Shown here piece by piece: positions 33,486 through 45,183 of a stretch of DNA of 64,000 bases. The DNA comes from Paragorgia papillata (Eukaryota; Cnidaria; Anthozoa; Scleralcyonacea; Coralliidae). Positions within the stretch are counted from its first letter, which is position 1. Each line of letters starts with the position of its first letter. The DNA lies in contig JAWNZC010000321.1 in assembly GCA_035771165.1 (NCBI GenBank), forward strand, positions 2,765,501 through 2,829,500. The letters run 5' to 3'. The position numbers and the translations under genes were made by a program. The notes beneath the pieces were generated by a model. That model was given only the letters and a program-made list of their open reading frames with translations. It was not told where the DNA came from and did not search any database.

Positions 33486-33625
33486 CCTCTTAAATATATT
33501 TATAGAAAAAATATTATTTCATGTCGAAGTCAAAGTTACGTTAACTAAAACTTGTCGCGAGGAACATCTGACGACTATCTACTTAAAATATTTCCTGCAT
33601 GCTTGTATTACACTAGCTCTTTATA

Positions 33626-33713
33626 CCGTATTTCCTGGAAATAAAATAAGCGCCCATCCTTTTGCCCGAAATTTAAATAAGGGCCCCGGCTCTTATTATA
33701 ATTAAATACGGTG
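33626..33713. mobile_element. tiny MITE (about 88 bp) with taccgtattt ends
   Basis: The left end is taccgtatttcc and the right end is its inverse with a small insertion (aaatacggtgta). The inner part ggaaataaaataagcgccc is paired with gggccccggctcttattata. Related in style to 57908-58374. Confidence 0.6.
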
Positions 33714-33764
33714 TACGAGGCCACAAAAAGGAATGAGTAGAGTAGTGTTGTCTGTTGAATATCT

Positions 33765-34165
33765 CGGTGAATGTAAAAGGAGGAATGACTTTGCGGAATG
33801 GCTTACGGAATAAGTTGCGGAATGGCAAAAAATGCGGTAGACTAAGAAACTTGGTTTATCGTCTGACCCTAGTCACAAACTAGAAATTTCAGTTCAAAAC
33901 AGCTCGGAGTGGGTCAGGTTGGCAGACAAGCCGTTTGCGACTAGGGTTAGGGTTTTTGTAGGGGTCAGGCGAGCAAAAAAATCCAGGTTTATAGTGCAAA
34001 GGCTATATGACGAAGCCGCTAATCGGTCTTGTTACGATTTTTCACTTAAGGAACCAAGAAAATCGTAATTTTTGTCATTCACAATTCATTCCGCAACTCA
34101 CTTTGCAAGCCATGTCACATGCCAATCCGCAAAGTCATTCTGCCTTAGTTTACATTCACCGTGAA
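33765..34165. mobile_element. MITE of about 400 bp with gcggaatg-rich inverted ends
   Basis: Left: cggtgaatgtaaaaggagga, then atgactttgcggaatggc and agttgcggaatg. Right: the inverse of these (attccgcaactc, tccgcaaagtcattctgcct, tttacattcaccg). The centre holds tgaccctagtcacaaac and gactagggttaggg, themselves partly inverted. Confidence 0.75.
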
Positions 34166-34423
34166 TATCTTTGATTGGATGTTTTGCTACGATAAGGCTA
34201 CAACAATACATACGAAATCCGCCGCTGCCGATGAAAACACGAGAGTGAGTTGGGAAAATTTGAAAGTTTATGTAGACGAGTGTTTACATAAGTAATTTCG
34301 GATTCTCCCAAACTTACTCGTCCGTTTTCTATTTCTTTTATGAAATAAGACTGAACAATGTGCTGTGACGTCACAACCATGCTTGCATGTCACGGTAACT
34401 GACAGCGTTTAAGACGCAAAATT

Positions 34424-34915
34424 TTATACAATACAATACAATACAATACAATACAATACAATACAATACAATACAGTACAATACAATACAATACAGTACA
34501 AACAATACAATACAAACAATACAATACAATACAATACAGTACAAACAATACAATACAATACAATACAATACAATACAATACAATACAGTACAGTACAGTA
34601 CAAACAATACAATACAATACAAACAAACATTACAATACAATACAATACAATGCAATACAGTACAAACAATAGAATACAAACAATACATTACAATACAGTA
34701 CAAACAATACAATACAATACAATACAATACAGTACAATACAATACAGTACAAACAATACAATACAATACAATACAGTACAAACAATACAATACAATACAG
34801 TACAATACAATACAATACAATACAAACAATACATTACAATACAGTACAAGCAATACAATACAATACAATACAATACAATACAATATATAAACAATACAAT
34901 ACAATGCAACACTAT
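34424..34915. repeat. AATAC pentanucleotide satellite, about 490 bp
   Basis: The core is (ataca)n with frequent cagtaca and aaacaa variants, giving longer periods. Long open frames in all phases are by-products of a 5-bp repeat without stops and are not genes. Confidence 0.95.
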
Positions 34916-34970
34916 TGTAAACATGCGTTGATTTTAGCTCTGATTAAGTCCCGAGCATACGGGGGGTGAT

Positions 34971-35355
34971 TCCCTGCTGGCAGAGGTCTCTCAACAGGAA
35001 AGAGACCTCTGCAAACATCCGACACTTCTCCTGTCGCGCATACGCGAAACTTGGCAGCGAAGTTCAGAATTTCACCAGCTCTGCGAGTCGTCTTGTAACT
35101 TCCCAATCACTGTAAACAACTTTATACCGACTCTGTGACAAAGCATGTCTTTTGGGAAATAATGTTTTGAATAGTAAATAAAAAGATAGAAATAGTGTTA
35201 CAGAAGCTCAACTGGTTCAGGAACCCTGATCGTTACACTCTAGCGCTAAAACTCGTTGATCATTGCGTAAACACGCTCAGTAGCCAATCAGAATGTGTGT
35301 TGCACCAAACCGGTTTTCAAAACTTGTTTGACACGTCCAAGATCATCAAAGCTTG

Positions 35356-35398
<43 letters not shown>

Positions 35399-35470
35399 AC
35401 GGCGGCTACATCAAACAGTGTCGGGTGTTTGCAGAGGTCTCTTTCCTGTAGAGACCTCTGCCAACAGGGA
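34971..35470. mobile_element. 500-bp MITE with hairpin-forming inverted ends
   Basis: The termini, TCCCTGCTGGCAGAGGTCTC and TCCCTGTTGGCAGAGGTCTC, are inverted and continue gaaagagacctctgcaaaca. Each terminus is itself a hairpin (cagaggtctct paired with agagacctctg). A (taaa)n microsatellite (35356-35400) lies inside the right half. No coding capacity. Confidence 0.82.
35356..35400. repeat. (TAAA)n microsatellite
   Basis: About 11 units. A second short array lies at 35522-35543. Confidence 0.95.
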
Positions 35471-36813
35471 AACGGAGCTCGGCAATAAATTTACTTTAAC
35501 CACATGGTATTATATATCCCCAAATAAATAAATAAATAAATAATATGAATTCCACCATGAAAAGCTACAAAACAATTATAACTGTACATTTATTGTTCTT
35601 TTATGTTTTACAAGTCTTTTCTGTACAAATTTGTGGGAATGGTTAAAATTTAGGATACATTTCATTAATAAAAATACCCATTCCTGCAAGAAATGAGTAT
35701 AACACAACCTTTAGTCTAATGCAAAGCAGAGTTGCGCAAAGGCATTCCAATAAGCAACCTCAGTTCGAAAGCATTTACTGAGAAGTACTGGGTATACAAA
35801 CACGAGCCGAAAGCGAAATTGTATGACCGATACAACACGGATGCATGCGAGTATGACAAAATACTTGATACTTATGAATGTAAAGGTTCGTATTCAGCAA
35901 AAATCCTAGAAAAAGGAGTTAATTTAGCTGCAAAAATTGAACGAAACGTTTATGTGAAACAACTCATTTGCTTATTAATTTCTTTTGAAATTTTCTTCAT
36001 GAATTATTACAAATAAATTTACACAACGTTCTTTAACCACAATAATTTAACACCGCAAAAGCAAAACATTTCTTTTGTATGGTGAGAGAACGTTGTGTAA
36101 CTCCATTTATTCTCCTGGCTAGGCTTTTTTCACTTTAAAGGTTGTTACACATGCAGCAGTAGTCAAGCACAAATAATTGTTCTTATAGAACCATTTACAA
36201 AATTCCCGAATTTACCAACAGAACTTGAGTTTCTATAGAAAAAGAAAGTACTGGTAATTACTCAAGGATGTAAAATTCAATTTAATTCAATTTCACACCC
36301 TTCTTGAGTAAATTGCAGTATTTTCTTATTTTGCTCAAGGGCTTTCTACTGCAAAATTTATTGGAATGCCCTGCCGCAAACATACACAATGAAGATTCTA
36401 AGCACCAAATACAATGGATATTGTACGTTAGTATACGGTAGTGAAAGATAAACAAAGATATTTAAAAAAAATGTCTTCCGCCTCAAAACCAGACAAATAA
36501 TAACAAGTGGTAAATAAACAGCTCAGAGGGAAACCGTGTAAAGTTCATGCAATGATATTTGAAGTCTAGTTTAAACACGAGCAAGTTTTCGTTGACAATG
36601 TTTTCCTTGAAATATCTGCCTGATAAAAAATTGCCATGCCATAAAAACCTTTTCGACAAGAATACTTTTCAAGGAAAAACTGTTATATTTTCTTATACAC
36701 ACGGATAAATGAAATTTTCACATTAAAACATGTTAATGAAAACTTGGTTGTAGACTATACGAAATGAAAATTTAGTACGTTTAATTACACTAAACACCCG
36801 ATATTAAGAACCT
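35471..36813. other. intergenic; one unrecognised 94-codon frame
   Basis: A plus-strand frame at 35732-36016 begins with a TTG, not an ATG, and has lysine/tyrosine-rich composition without a recognised domain. Short inverted words (ggcattccaataa at about 35741 and its inverse at about 36358; acacaacgttct at 36021 and its inverse at 36086) hint that the stretch is a decayed element. Confidence 0.35.
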
Positions 36814-37050
36814 CAAGGCCTGGCCAAACGCTTTCAACATTTCATGCAACATCGTTCAACATTGTTGAACGCATGTTGAACGAAAATTTGAACATGTTCA
36901 AATTTCGTTCAACATCATTCAACACCATTCAACAACGTTCAACATCATTCAACAGGGTGGCCAAACGCTTTCAACATGTTAAACCACGGTTGAATTCAAC
37001 AATGTTGAACGACGTTGAATGAAACGTTGAAAGCGTTTGGCCAGGCCTTG
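36814..37050. mobile_element. 237-bp MITE rich in gttcaac/gttgaac
   Basis: Ends CAAGGCCTGGCCAAACGCTT and its inverse (aagcgtttggccaggccttg). A third ggccaaacgctttcaacat copy lies internally at about 36959. The interior is mostly attcaac/gttgaac words in both orientations. Confidence 0.85.
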
Positions 37051-38393
37051 AATCAGACTGAAATTTGGAATTTTCTGCTCTACTAAATAAATTAGAACAT
37101 TTTTGAGCCAGATGTTTGAAACATGTTATTTCAATAAATCAGTCTTAATTGTAGCAGAGTCGCAAACAAGAACATTACGACAATCTGGTTTCAGTTTATT
37201 ATCTGACCAATAAAATCAAAACAGAAATGACTTCAAAATTAATGTAATTAAAGAAAAATAGACAAACTTTTTTATTGAACTCCAGTGGTATTTTGGAATA
37301 ACTGGCATCAAACCAGTGTTACTACAAATTACAACTGAAATTACACATGATTTCACAATTTTTTATGATTCTTTTTTATAAGAACCTAACCAGGGGTTTG
37401 GTAAAATGTATATTCTTAATAACGGCTATTTACTGTATGTGGTACCTGGGTAATATTCATAAACTATCCAATAAAAGCCTAGAGCAACTAGCGATTTTCT
37501 ATTTTTTTGCCGAACTAGTATCGCCTTAGAATTTTACCCCTCGTCTTTATCGCTGAATTTTTGTTCTCTGTACAGTAAGGTGTACAATACAGCATAAAAA
37601 CGAAATCTCATTCATTTAGATATATTCTATAAATGTGCAAATTGGACTCTATACAGACCTAATTCAAAATATTGTGAACTTTTTAACAATCTTTTTCAAT
37701 GTACATGAATGTACATGTATGCAAGGTACAAAATATAATTTAACAAAAATAGCAATTCAACTAAATTTAAATTCTAAGTTTATACACTGTACAGGTTGCC
37801 AGTGCATGTGCAAAGATATTATGTTAAAAACACATTTTGAGTAACACACAACTTTGCATGTGATTTAAGGGATGCTACTTAAAATTACTAGAAACTAGAC
37901 CACACAGTATAAACTTTACCCAATTTGCCACATTCAGCTGATGTTCACCACTTGATTTTGTTGACCAGTAAATAAATAATATATATCTTTACTTTTTTTA
38001 CAGAAGATTAGGCCAACAGTTTTATTTGATAAAATAGATTCTTCCACAGTGTACGTTCAATCTGCCCATAGACTTGTTTGCTCCAAACAGTTACTCTCTT
38101 CTCGGCAAAAGCATGTTTGAATGCGATTACAATTCATGTATATTTGATACACATTGCTGGTAACCAGAGATATAGCTACCATTGGTTATACAGGTAGGTG
38201 TTGGGTGTATCTTAGTTGTCATCGTCAAGGAATGAGATGGGCAAGAGCTGGGGAAGAGCTTGTTTGCAATTTCATTGCTGCTACTGTACGCTGTAACTTG
38301 GGTTTACATACCATCAGCTCCTGCTGCATCACACAATTCCTGAACTAACACAGTACTTCACACCACCTCTCCATCTTCTTCATTTCCAGACTA
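37051..38393 (-). other. 3' flank of the ASB gene
   Basis: AT-rich, no other gene seen. On the minus strand AATAAA at 38026-38021 lies about 370 bases past the ASB stop codon and is a candidate poly(A) signal. Confidence 0.35.
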
Positions 38394-38766
38394 CTACTCT
38401 TGTAATTTTGGAAATTTTGGAAATAGTATTTCTTTTTGCAGTTCTAGAGGAATGGATAATTTCTTAACTCTTGTAACTACGTCAGGTTTAAGACACTGAC
38501 GAATTAGTGAATAACAATGAGTTTTCAAAGATGGCGGAGTTCGTGAAACAATTTCCATGTGTCGATGAATTCTCAGCTGGTATTGCTTTGCTAAGTCAAT
38601 TGCAGTTTTCCCATGTGGTTCACTCCGACAGTTTAGATTAGCATTAGCTTGTATCAGTCTTAATGCACATTCTTCATGATGATAACTTATCGCAAAATGT
38701 AAAGGAGTGTCTTTGTATGAATATTGTTTATCGTAAAATGTTGTTGCGTTCACATTTGCACCATAT
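38394..38766 (-). CDS. ASB-type ankyrin/SOCS-box protein, exon 3 (last)
   Basis: The acceptor is TTTCTGTTATAG just above 38766. The exon enters in phase 2, joining the AG left by exon 2 to form an arginine codon. It encodes the end of one ankyrin unit (YGANVN), another unit (KDTPLHFAISYHHEECALRL) and a final NLNCRSEPHGKTAIDLAKQ, then a C-terminal SOCS box. The SOCS box has a BC-box-like SLKTHCYSLIRQCL and a Cullin-box-like LSIPLELQKEIL. The stop is at 38394-38396. The SOCS box is the diagnostic part: in this family it recruits Elongin B/C and Cullin-5 for substrate ubiquitination. Confidence 0.88.
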
Positions 38767-38794
38767 CTATAACAGAAAGAGGAAAACAGTCAGT

Positions 38795-39000
38795 CACAAT
38801 ATACTAAACTTTTCTAAAACCTCGACTGGGAGGCCAACTCGAAAGCATTAGCTGCTTTGGCCGTCCCAGCACGTCATAATTTCCTCTATAGTTTATTTTC
38901 TCTTTATTTTAATTTCACTGTAAGTATGCTTGTATCTTTTTCCTTTTTATGACTGTAATCTGTATACTTTGTGCAAATAAATTTGATTTGATTTTGACTG
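38795..39000 (+). mobile_element. LINE 3' end, truncated
   Basis: It reads through a short C-terminal frame ending TSTGRPTRKH and a stop, then a 3' UTR (gctgctttggccgtcccag), and finishes in aaataaatttgatttgattt. Such gatttgattt tails are typical of CR1/L2-like LINEs. It lies in an ASB intron in the opposite orientation to the gene. Confidence 0.55.
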
Positions 39001-39254
39001 GTAGTAGAAAAAAGGGAACCACATGTAAAAACCACGCGAGATAAAGCATGCGTCTACAATGCCAGCTACAAAAACATTAATAGTTTAACTCTTCGCCCAC
39101 CGCATCGTATTTTACTATGTCTAACGCCAGACGATTTTGCTGGTCAAGTGGAGAGCCCTCGGTGGTAAAAAAAGTTAAACCAATTGTTAATGCATGCAGT
39201 ACATATCAATGCCCAGCGAATATACGAAGCAAAGCCATAAGTTTAAACAGTACT

Positions 39255-39450
39255 TAAAAACCTCATTAATAATTCATGAGGAAAACACACAGGAAATCAG
39301 TGCCATGTCGGTGGTTTTGTACCTGATAAAACTTATTGACGCCAGAAAGAATACTAATGAACATACAATTTTATATAAAGAATATTAATCAAGAATACTC
39401 GTGCTGCGCCCTCGTGGTTTTAAACCTGATAAAACACTGCGGCTCGTTTA
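39255..39450. repeat. dispersed repeat (ctcattaataattcatg family), copy 3
   Basis: Matches 32595-32880 in inverse orientation and 30455 onward in direct orientation at its start. It includes gaggaaaacacacaggaaat, gacgccagaaagaatacta and ctgcgccctcgtggttttaa. Confidence 0.75.
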
Positions 39451-39479
39451 TTAATCATTACATTACTTACAGTCGGTTT

Positions 39480-39662
39480 CAGGTGACGGAAATATCAGAC
39501 GTTCGTTTGAAGGTTCAGAAGTTCGTTCGGAGGTTCACAAGTTCGTATTGAACTAGGCATTTGATTGGCTGCTAGTTGCTAGTAACCAATCAAATGCCTA
39601 GTTCAATACGAACTTGTGAACCTCCGAACGAACTTCTGAACATTTCCAAACGTCGCCTGAAT
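39480..39662. mobile_element. near-perfect hairpin MITE
   Basis: The left arm (ttcagaagttcgttcggagg, then ttcacaagttcgtattgaac and taggcatttgattgg) is repeated as its inverse from about 39586. Outer ends are caggtgacg and (inverse) caggcgacg. The arms of about 75 bp are nearly identical, so the insertion looks recent. Confidence 0.85.
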
Positions 39663-40539
39663 CATCAGTTGCTCCGATTAATGCAATACACAAATATAAA
39701 TAGATATATAATGCTACAAGTAAGATGTGTACATGGTTCAGATAGCACTCGACCAAACTCAACCTAACAAAAATCCATACATCATCAGTAGGTGAAAAAC
39801 AGAACAGTACAAACCCGCGTTACTTTACACTTTAGCGACTCGGGTGTTGCGGAAACTCGGTGGTGGGTCCTAAACCTAACCCAACCCAAACAAACTTTGC
39901 CTGAAAATATATGCATTTATTTAACAATTTACAGGAATCAAAGAAAGTGAGTTGCTGAAATCCTTCCACGCAACACCAAAACGCTTGCTTACTAGCAACT
40001 ATACTTAATAACCGAGAGTGAAATCTTTACGGTAAAATATTAAACTGAGCCACTGAGGCCTCGTTTAAGGTAGCTTCCTTCGCAAATGTGTTAAAAGCGT
40101 ACGACCCTAAGAACGTCTGCGAAGGAGGCTACGTTCAAAGCTGAGGTTTAATACTTTACCATGAAGACCGATTACCAAATGGTCGATGTTATTAAATAGT
40201 TTATTATATGGCATTATATTATATATTATATTTTATTACAAAGTCAATAATGTATCTCCTGGTTTTTGCTTCTTTTAACTTAGTCAAAATGACAAACTAG
40301 CGTTATTTTCTGCCGTTTCTTCCTCACCTGGATACTAAAATTTACTTTCAGAATGTTGGTCGGCGTTCGTTTTAGTTATTTTTGTCGTTTTGATGCAATA
40401 AATTTTTTTAAAGCTGTTTTTTTAAAAATATTTTTTGTTTAAGAATTAATAATTTTTATAACTCCGCGGGTATCACCGAGAAATCTCGCTACTGCTTGAT
40501 TTTACAGGACGTAGCATGTGCCATATAATAAAGACTATT

Positions 40540-40870
40540 TTATTTTCATAGATGTAATACAACGGCGTTCTCGGCTACGCCTCGACCAACTCTTACGCTT
40601 TTTTCGTGCTCTCCGAACTTCCCGCGTGCATCCATAACTCGATGGAGCACGCCAAACCATGAACCATTTCTTAATTATACAATAATTTGAATAGTACGTG
40701 TGTTTTTATTGGTCGATAGCCATGATCTATAAAAAGACAGATGCACAGATTACGTCACCGACGTGGTCTGATTTCTCTAAACCAATCACGGATCTCACTG
40801 CAACATCACGAGCCAAGGACGTTGCTTGATTTGTATAGATCATAGATCATGTCAGATGAAGTTGAAGTTT
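40540..40870. repeat. palindromic repeat with catgatctata ends, copy 1
   Basis: Blocks attggtcgatagccatgatc and agatcatgtcagatgaagtt match, in inverse, 55027-55166. Its right end directly precedes the target-site duplication of the hAT element that follows. Lies in an ASB intron. Confidence 0.6.
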
Positions 40871-40882
40871 TAAACAAATAGG

Positions 40883-41403
40883 CAGTGCTGTAATAGTTAC
40901 ATAATTTTTGTAACTAGTTACAGTTACATCGTTAGAAAAGTAACTAGTTACCAATAAAAGTTACTTCAAAAATTTTGTAACTAGTTACAAAGTTACATTC
41001 CTTTGTCCGTGTTACTAGAATCAACAAAGAAATTACTGGTTTTTAGATGCCAGTACCATAATTATGTTTTAACAGCTAAATGCCTAAATATAGTTGTCAC
41101 TAAGCAGAAATAGTCAAATGTGTACATAATGTACCTTTATTATTATATCAAAACCATTTTTATTAAGAAAGAATGATATCCTCAACTGAATATCAGTAAC
41201 TATACTAGTCACATTTTTTAACCAAACATTGTAACTAGTTACAGTTCTTTAAAAAAGTAACTAGTTATAGTTACTTCTTCAAAAAGTAACTAGTTATAGT
41301 TACAGTTACTTCTTCAGAAAAAGTAACTAGTTTCAGTTAGTTACTTAAAAATGTAACTAGTTACTGTAACTAGTAACTTGTAACGAAGTTACTCACAGCA
41401 CTG
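40883..41403. mobile_element. hAT-type non-autonomous element with gtaactagttac arrays
   Basis: Ends CAGTGCTGTAATAGTTAC and (inverse) CAGTGCTGTGAGTAAC, with a perfect 8-bp duplication caaatagg at 40875-40882 and 41404-41411. At least eight copies of the palindromic core gtaactagttac or close variants (near 40911, 40940, 40977, 41229, 41258, 41287, 41321 and 41352) cluster towards both ends, with few in the middle. Such subterminal motifs are plausible transposase sites. No coding capacity. Confidence 0.9.
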
Positions 41404-41900
41404 CAAATAGGTTCCATTTTTGTTGTTGTCTGTTCAGTTACAGATGCACAGAGGACTAATAGTGGGTCATATAATAGTGACCAGCTAGTAGCAGATGCGA
41501 CTAGACTTGTCAAAATGTGTCTAAAATGATTCCAAAAGGGGTTAGCACTATCTGGTAAAATATTTGGTAACATTATACCAGACAGTTACACCAGAAAGCC
41601 ATTGTTTGCCAGATACTGAACAGATACCTGAATCTAGGACATCACTACTACTAGTAGTATACAGCATACAGATATTTTGTTTTAATAACTTGTAACAGTA
41701 GTTTGAGATTCAAACTTGTGTATACATTTGATCCTAGCCTGTAAACAGATAATTTGAAATTTTCGGCAGTACATGCATGTATCCAAGTGGTATTCCAGAT
41801 CTCTGAATTTGGTGTCCCTCCTTGAAATACACTTTTAAATACTAAACTTCTCAACTTGCAATATCTAAAATTAACTACAACAGTTTGTGACAGTACCTGC

Positions 41901-42425
41901 ATTACGTTATAAGATCTTACGCTACATTACAAAACGTTACATCGTAAGACGTTACGCTACATTGTAAGTAGTTACGCTACAGTACATTGTAAGACGTTAC
42001 GCTACATTGCAAGACGTTGCGCCACATTCTAAGACGTTACGCTACATTCTAAGACGTTACGTTACATTGCAAGACGTTACGCTACATTACAAAACGTTAC
42101 ATCGTAGGACGTTACATTACATTACATTGCAAGACGCTACGCTACATAAGACGTTACGCTACATAAGACGTTGCGCTACATTGTAAGACATTACGCTACA
42201 TAATAGGACGTTACGTTGCATTGTAAGACGTTACGCTACATTCTAAGACGTCGCGCTATATATAAGACGTCGCGCTCTATATAAGACGTCGCGCTCTATA
42301 TAAGACGTTACGCTACATTCTAAGACGTTACGTTACATTCTAAGACGTTGCGTTACATTATAAGACGTTACGTTACAGTGTAAGACATTACGTTACATTG
42401 TAATACGTTACATTGTAAGACGTTA
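41901..42425. repeat. 20-bp minisatellite (ttacgctacattgtaagacg)
   Basis: About 25 units, some shortened to ctacataagacgttacg. Unit variation is mostly gct/gtt and ctaag/gtaag/gcaag. It lies in intron 2 of the ASB gene. Confidence 0.93.
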
Positions 42426-43086
42426 CTTCAGGTTCCGTGACTGCGCTATCGAAATTTTTATTGTATCCCGTTGGGATACTGAAGTTAAGATGTATAGTAT
42501 CCAAAACGAAAATCTAGTATCCCGTGGATATCGGGATACCGCAAATTTCAAGCCCTGCTTTGCGAGCCAGTGTTCATCTAAACTAACAGCACATCTCCCA
42601 GCAAATAGAACTCAATAAAAATGTCTTTCTAATGGATTTCACAGCACTGGTAGTGCGTGGCATCAGGGCTATTTTGGCTTTCCATAAAAAAACTTTGCCA
42701 TTTTTCAACAAATACAAAATAGATTTCCATGTTCTGGCAATTTAATAGACAAACATATAAATGCGTTTTCATTGACAATTTTTCATATCATGTGTTGTTC
42801 TTCTGAAGAACTAAAATAACACAACATCTGAAACTGAGTCAATGGAAATACTTTGTCATAGTGACGTTTTCTCATCTCGGTTTAATATGATATACTGGTG
42901 GTATTACATGCAAAAGATCTAGCCATATTTGTACATGCTGTACATAACAGTACATAAACGTAAAGTAACTGTACAGCAATATAACTTTGCTAGGTCATAT
43001 TCAATTGACACAGATTTTTGATTAATTATATTGAATCTACACAATAAAAAACCCCCAGTAAAAACAATAATTATGCAAAGTTGTAC

Positions 43087-43253
43087 CTTATCAATGTTTC
43101 TATGCTTTGTAATTTACCATAGTAGGCAGCCCAGTGCAATGCAGTCCATCCTTTCTTATCAGTAGTATTTACATTACTCCCAGCATTTAATAAAAGTTCT
43201 AAACAGCAAGAATGACCATACATAGCTGCATGATGCAAGGGAGGGTTTAGAGA
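43087..43253 (-). CDS. ASB-type ankyrin/SOCS-box protein, exon 2
   Basis: 167 bases between a TTTTTGTTCTAG acceptor and an AAG/GTACAA donor, entered in phase 0. It encodes two ankyrin units (LNPPLHHAAMYGHSCCLELL, then KKGWTALHWAAYYGKLQSIE), continuing the repeat register of exon 1 and passing phase 2 into exon 3. The frame is open over the whole exon, and its splice phases match on both sides. Confidence 0.88.
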
Positions 43254-43970
43254 CTAGAACAAAAAAACAAACAACATTTAAACAATTAATATCACAGGTC
43301 AACAAAATCCAGGGTTCCAATTAGTTGAAGAAACATGATTTGCCATATTTACTTTTTAATTATAAAAGGTAGATTAACCAGTCTATATACAGTACTGATG
43401 ACTGAAGGGAGTTTTGGCATATGTATACATAACACTTTCTTTATTTGGTTAAAATAATGACAGTGTGTGTAATGCACATTGTTAATATAAACCAAACCAA
43501 AACAAAAAATAATAATTCTTAGTAATACAAATTAAAGTATACAAAAGTAAAACTTTGGGAAACAAGATGCCTGCAGGGTCAGGCATTCACTCGGGCTACA
43601 TATACGTACTAGCTGGGCTACTGGCAAGTCATGTTTGTGTGAAGTACACACCACATTCACCCTTCGAATCAGGCTCACACTTGCCACAAGTGTATGGAGC
43701 CTGAATTAAAGGATGAATGTGGTGCATGAATAATAGCAGAAGTAAAAAGTGCAAAAATGCAAAATCATGACACCCAAAAAAGAGGGGGAAAAAACGGAGC
43801 CAAAAATTAGACTCGGTCTACCACAGGTAGCCTGAGTAATAAAACAGCCAAATAACATATGCATACAAAATACACTAAAACTTTAATAAAATCTTTTCCT
43901 GAGAGATTTAGGTGCTTATAAGTAATATATAAAGCATATAAAGAACATCTAATGAATAGTGTAAGCCGTA

Positions 43971-44196
43971 AAGCCCTAATCAAACGAGAACGCAAGTCAT
44001 CGCAAGTTGGCAGTCACGCTATCTCAGCCAGTCGTTCTGAATAGTTTCCCAAAAATATCATGTACCGTAACAAAGTTAAAACTTGTTTAAAACACTCATG
44101 AAACCTTTATTTTGTTAATTTGGGGAGTTCGACGACCGCCACAGAAATTCTGACTGCCAACTTGCGATGACTTGCGTTCTCGTTTGATTAGGGCTT
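43971..44196. mobile_element. 226-bp MITE with 46-bp inverted ends
   Basis: Ends AAGCCCTAATCAAACGAGAA, continuing cgcaagtcatcgcaagttgg, and the near-exact inverse at 44151-44196. The middle is unrelated AT-rich DNA. The flanking duplication is unclear (TA possible). Confidence 0.87.
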
Positions 44197-44349
44197 AAGG
44201 TAAAGGAATTTCCTGGAAAGAGTCAGAACAACAACTTAGAGTGACCTAATTAATTCATTGCTAGCCATAATGTCTGAGAGTTCTCTGACAAGTAAAAGGG
44301 TTAAACAGAGTAAAAAATAATTACTGATGTTTGAGGGTTCTCCCTTTAA

Positions 44350-44672
44350 AGTGCCTATGTCATCCTCAGGGACTTTACATATTTATACTAATTGGAACAT
44401 TCTGAGAAGATTTGTAATATATCTTCTCAGGCGAAAATTTCATTTTCATGGATTTTTTTTCCCCTTAAAATTGACGGAAGTGACGTCGAAAGACGAATTT
44501 GTCTATATGAAAACCACTTTACAGATTCCTCTTTTGACGTCACTTCCGTCAACTTTAACGGCAAAAAAATCCATGAAGATGAAATTTCCGCCTGAGAAGA
44601 TATATTACAAATCTTCTCAGAATGTTCCAATTAGTATAAATATGTAAAGTCCCTGAGGATGACATAGGCACT
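44350..44672. mobile_element. TTAA-flanked palindromic MITE, 323 bp
   Basis: TTAA at 44346-44349 and 44673-44676. Ends AGTGCCTATGTCATCCTCAG and its exact inverse. The palindrome continues through almost the whole element (attggaacattctgagaaga and inverse, ttgacggaagtgacgtc and inverse). The AGTG start and TTAA site match the end structure of 18874-21196. Confidence 0.9.
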
Positions 44673-45183
44673 TTAACAAGTAAAATTGTCTGGCATTAGA
44701 TAGAGTGAAAAGAATAAAAGGGTCATTTTCTGGCCTGCTCAAGCATGAATGTGTTTAATAATAAATTTATAAGATACATCTTTTTGTGTTATATTACCAC
44801 TATTCCATGTGGTATACCTATGTCAAGATTAATTAAAGTTTTAACCTATTTGCACCTAGGCTGATCAAGTGAGGGCCTCCCTCTGACAAGTTAAATAGTC
44901 TGGCATTTGACAGAGTAAAATGATTTGGTATTAAACAGACTAAAATTAAAAACCAACAATTTTGGTCAGCTCAAGAGAGAATGGATTATGGATTAAAAAC
45001 TTGTTAACTCATTCGCGCCTATAGGCTGGCTGAGAGGTCTCCCTTGATGAATAAAATTATCAGCCTTTGACAGTCTGAGTAAAATAAGAAATAAGCTATT
45101 TGGGGGAAACTCAGGATGGAATCGATTAGAAGGACAATTGATTTTCCACAACCAGTCAGAAATTTCTTACAGTCAAACCGGAT

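Noticed and set aside
34371..34931. Long open frames on both strands (up to 177 codons) rich in Y/C/I/V or Q/N/T
   Set aside because: They translate a 5-bp satellite that lacks stop codons in every phase; no gene evidence.
44327..44647. A 106-codon plus frame and mirrored 67-codon frames on both strands
   Set aside because: The segment is a near-perfect palindromic MITE, so both strands show the same spurious peptide.
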